Origin: Bacillota bacterium
GTDB taxonomy: Bacteria; Bacillota; Clostridia; Acetivibrionales; DTU013
NCBI GenBank assembly: GCA_023411715.1
Contig: JAEYOM010000050.1
Coordinates: forward strand, 1-7,996
DNA length: 7,996 nt
Direction of reading: 5' to 3'
In this document: piece by piece, positions 6,226-7,996 of the stretch
Position numbering within the stretch: position 1 is the stretch's first letter
Layout of the letters: every line of letters starts with the position of its first letter
Notes under the pieces: generated by a model
What the model saw: only the letters and a program-made list of their open reading frames with translations
What the model was told of the DNA's origin: nothing
Databases searched by the model: none
Position numbers and translations under genes: made by a program

Positions 6226-7359
6226 TTGGAACGTAAGAGGATATATTTGTCTCCGCCGCATATGAATGGATATGAGCAAGAATATGTCAGGAATGTATTC
6301 GACACTAATTGGATAGCTCCATTGGGTCCTCACGTGGATGGTTTTGAAAAGGAATTGTCGGAGAGGGTGGGCGTGAAAAGCGCCGTTGCATTATCGTCAG
6401 GCACAGCCGGCATACATCTGGCGCTGAAATACCTCGGCGTAGGACAGGGAGACTTTGTCTTCTGCTCGTCACTGACGTTTTCAGGCTCATGCAACCCGAT
6501 AATGTATGAAAAAGCCATACCGGTTTTCATTGATTCCGATCCGGAAAGCTGGAACATGTCGCCGGCAGCTCTCGAGAAGGCTTTTCAATGGGCTAAGGCT
6601 AATAATTCGCTGCCTAAAGCGGTAATAATCGTAAACCTGTATGGACAAAGCGCTGACTGGGACAGGATACTACCTGTCTGCGACAGGTATGGTGTGCCGG
6701 TAATCGAGGATGCAGCCGAGTCGCTGGGTTCGGAATACAAAGACAGACCCACCGGAAGCTTTGGCCGTTTTGGCATATTTTCATTTAACGGCAACAAGAT
6801 TATAACCACCTCGGGAGGCGGAATGGTCGTATCCGACGATGAGGACGCGATCAGGAAGCTGCGTTTCTGGGCTACGCAGTCAAGGGAGCCAGCCAGGCAT
6901 TACGAGCACCGGGAAATCGGGTATAACTACAGGATGTCCAACGTTTGTGCGGCAATAGGCCGCGGCCAGCTGAAAACCCTGGATGAGAGGGTTAGGGCTA
7001 AGCGGGATATTTACGGCAAATACAAAAGGGCGTTTGAAGGGCTGCCTGTCGAGATGATGCCGATACTGGACAAATGCAGGCCAAATCACTGGCTGTCCGT
7101 ATTGACGATAGACAAGGACAGCAGGGTGAAGCCCGACGATATAATAACTTCACTCGAAAAGGAAAACATCGAGTCAAGGCCTCTTTGGAAACCTATGAAT
7201 TCGCAGCCGGTTTTTCAGGGATACCAATATTTCAGACATAATGATAATATTAGCACAGGGGACGATCTGTTCGCCAGAGGCGTCTGCCTGCCTTCGGGTA
7301 CTGCGATGACCGATGAAGAACTTGACTTGGTCATAAGTATCGTAAGGTCGAACTGGTAA
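6226..7359 (+). CDS. epsN: EpsN/PglE-type PLP-dependent UDP-sugar aminotransferase (DegT/DnrJ/EryC1 family)
   Basis: The 377-residue product is a cytoplasmic fold-type I PLP enzyme that aminates the C4 keto group of a nucleotide 4-keto-6-deoxy sugar, usually with glutamate as donor. It starts with KRIYLSPPHMNGYE and NWIAPLGP (29-36), which closely resemble B. subtilis EpsN from memory. Visible motifs are the cofactor phosphate loop SSGTAG (57-62), NLYGQ (137-141), EDAAESLG (161-168) with the PLP-nitrogen Asp162, the Schiff-base lysine K191 in SFNGNKIITTSGGG, and GYNYRMSN (232-239). RPLWKPMNSQP (318-328) is a substrate-region signature. Length is normal and the gene looks intact. The TTG start is supported by AAGGGGA upstream and by the homologous N-terminus. 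It lies 88 bases after epsC, and its stop is 34 bases before the chosen start of epsL. With EpsC it should make UDP-4-amino-4,6-dideoxy-GlcNAc, the bacillosamine precursor. Substrate specificity is inferred from neighbours. Confidence 0.94.
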   Translation: MERKRIYLSPPHMNGYEQEYVRNVFDTNWIAPLGPHVDGFEKELSERVGVKSAVALSSGTAGIHLALKYLGVGQGDFVFCSSLTFSGSCNPIMYEKAIPVFIDSDPESWNMSPAALEKAFQWAKANNSLPKAVIIVNLYGQSADWDRILPVCDRYGVPVIEDAAESLGSEYKDRPTGSFGRFGIFSFNGNKIITTSGGGMVVSDDEDAIRKLRFWATQSREPARHYEHREIGYNYRMSNVCAAIGRGQLKTLDERVRAKRDIYGKYKRAFEGLPVEMMPILDKCRPNHWLSVLTIDKDSRVKPDDIITSLEKENIESRPLWKPMNSQPVFQGYQYFRHNDNISTGDDLFARGVCLPSGTAMTDEELDLVISIVRSNW

Positions 7360-7381
7360 TGTGCAGTTCACAGAAAAAAGC

Positions 7382-7388
7382 AAGGGGA
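7382..7388 (+). promoter_or_regulatory. Ribosome-binding site deciding the GTG start of epsL at 7394
   Basis: AAGGGGA lies 5 bases before GTG 7394 and repeats the element seen before epsN. The alternative GTG at 7361, one base after the epsN stop, has only a weak AAGGT-type site and would add 11 non-conserved residues. Confidence 0.55.
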
Positions 7389-7393
7389 TCGAC

Positions 7394-7996
7394 GTGTATA
7401 GAAAATTTTTTAAGCGGGTACTTGATCTGATATTGTCACTTTGCGCACTTATCGTACTTTCACCCGTATTGCTTACAGTGACGATATTGGTGAGGCTAAA
7501 GCTGGGAAGCCCCGTTATATTCAGGCAGGCTCGTCCCGGAAGGAACGAAAGGATTTTCACGCTGTATAAATTTCGAACCATGACCGATGAAAAGGACGCC
7601 TCGGGAGAACTGCTGCCGGATGAAATCCGACTGACCAATTTCGGCAGATTCCTGCGTTCGACCAGTATCGACGAGCTTCCCGAGCTCTGGAACATTTTCA
7701 GGGGCGATATGAGCATAGTAGGCCCGAGACCGCTGCTTGTACAATACCTGCCCTTGTATAACGCAGAGCAAAAGAGGCGACATCTTGTCAGGCCCGGTCT
7801 GACAGGCTGGGCGCAGGTCAACGGAAGGAATGCGATAAGCTGGGAGGAGAAATTCGAGCTCGATACGTTCTATGTTGATAGGTTAAGCCTCTTTTTGGAT
7901 ATAAAAATAATTTGGCTTACGATCATAAATGTGATAAAAAGGGAAGGCATAAATAGTTCGGAAAGCGCTACGATGCCTTTCTTTACGGGATTGTGA
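7394..7996 (+). CDS. epsL: EpsL/PglC-type initiating phosphoglycosyl transferase (bacterial sugar transferase)
   Basis: With GTG 7394 as start the product is 200 residues, the usual size of small monotopic phosphoglycosyl transferases such as PglC and B. subtilis EpsL. It transfers a phosphosugar from a UDP-sugar to undecaprenyl phosphate at the inner face of the membrane, starting each repeat unit. The N-terminus is basic (YRKFFKRVLD). A hydrophobic re-entrant helix follows, broken by Ser-Pro (about 23-24 in VLSPVLL). Then come FTLYKFRTM (55-63), the catalytic Asp-Glu pair in SIDELPELWN (D93, E94), GPRPLL (110-115) and PGLTGWAQVNGRN (134-146). There is no multi-pass N-terminal region as in WbaP/WcaJ, so it is the short class. 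The stop codon ends exactly at the window edge and the gene looks complete. Neighbouring EpsC and EpsN suggest its substrate is UDP-diNAc-bacillosamine or a similar sugar, which is inference. Using GTG 7361 would give 211 residues. Confidence 0.93.
   Translation: MYRKFFKRVLDLILSLCALIVLSPVLLTVTILVRLKLGSPVIFRQARPGRNERIFTLYKFRTMTDEKDASGELLPDEIRLTNFGRFLRSTSIDELPELWNIFRGDMSIVGPRPLLVQYLPLYNAEQKRRHLVRPGLTGWAQVNGRNAISWEEKFELDTFYVDRLSLFLDIKIIWLTIINVIKREGINSSESATMPFFTGL

Noticed and set aside
7361..7363. GTG directly after the epsN stop as start of the sugar transferase
   Set aside because: It would add 11 residues that do not fit the family N-terminus, and its ribosome-binding site is weaker than AAGGGGA before GTG 7394. 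It remains possible.
7174..7821. 215-codon open frame on the minus strand
   Set aside because: It is antisense to the ends of epsN and epsL, which have full motif support. The translation shows no domain and is Arg/Ser/Leu-rich, as expected of a shadow frame.

Overview
This window is the front part of an exopolysaccharide/capsule (eps/cps) operon, read entirely on the + strand, from a Gram-positive bacterium that is most likely a member of Bacillota, probably Clostridia. Three things point that way. The phosphatase is the CpsB/YwqE PHP type used by Firmicutes. The aminotransferase and the sugar transferase read, from memory and without an alignment, very much like Bacillus subtilis EpsN and EpsL. 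The genes have strong purine-rich ribosome-binding sites and frequent TTG/GTG starts. The single-chain chain-length regulator plus tyrosine kinase, split in two in Bacillus and Streptococcus, favours Clostridia, but I cannot name a genus.

Layout. Bases 1-920 hold the C-terminal part of an unrecognised, probably secreted, Ser/Thr/Asn-rich protein whose frame is open to the window edge. Bases 921-1055 hold a weak candidate promoter and a long hairpin. Next come three closely packed genes: a small membrane-anchored acidic protein of unknown function (TTG start, 1056-1691), a CpsB-type tyrosine phosphatase (1698-2507) and a fused CpsC/CpsD, Wzc-like tyrosine autokinase (2497-3972) that overlaps it. 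A 209-base AT-rich gap (3973-4181) carries the best promoter candidate in the window and two hairpins. It lies between the kinase gene and the epsC-like gene, the place where the EAR antitermination RNA sits in B. subtilis. After it come an EpsC/PglF/WbpM-type membrane dehydratase (4182-6137), an EpsN/PglE-type PLP aminotransferase (6226-7359) and an EpsL/PglC-type initiating phosphoglycosyl transferase (7394-7996).

How they work together (inference from families): EpsC would convert UDP-GlcNAc to its 4-keto-6-deoxy form, and EpsN would aminate C4. An acetyltransferase not present in this window would complete an N,N'-diacetylbacillosamine-type nucleotide sugar. EpsL would then transfer the phosphosugar to undecaprenyl phosphate to start each repeat unit. 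The kinase would control chain length and export through phosphorylation of its C-terminal tyrosine cluster, and the CpsB-like enzyme would reverse it. Glycosyltransferases, flippase, polymerase and the acetyltransferase would be expected beyond 7996.

I saw no rRNA or tRNA gene, CRISPR array, insertion sequence or transposase. The biochemistry belongs to a known class. The less explained parts are the two proteins at the left end and the RNA structure in the two long gaps.
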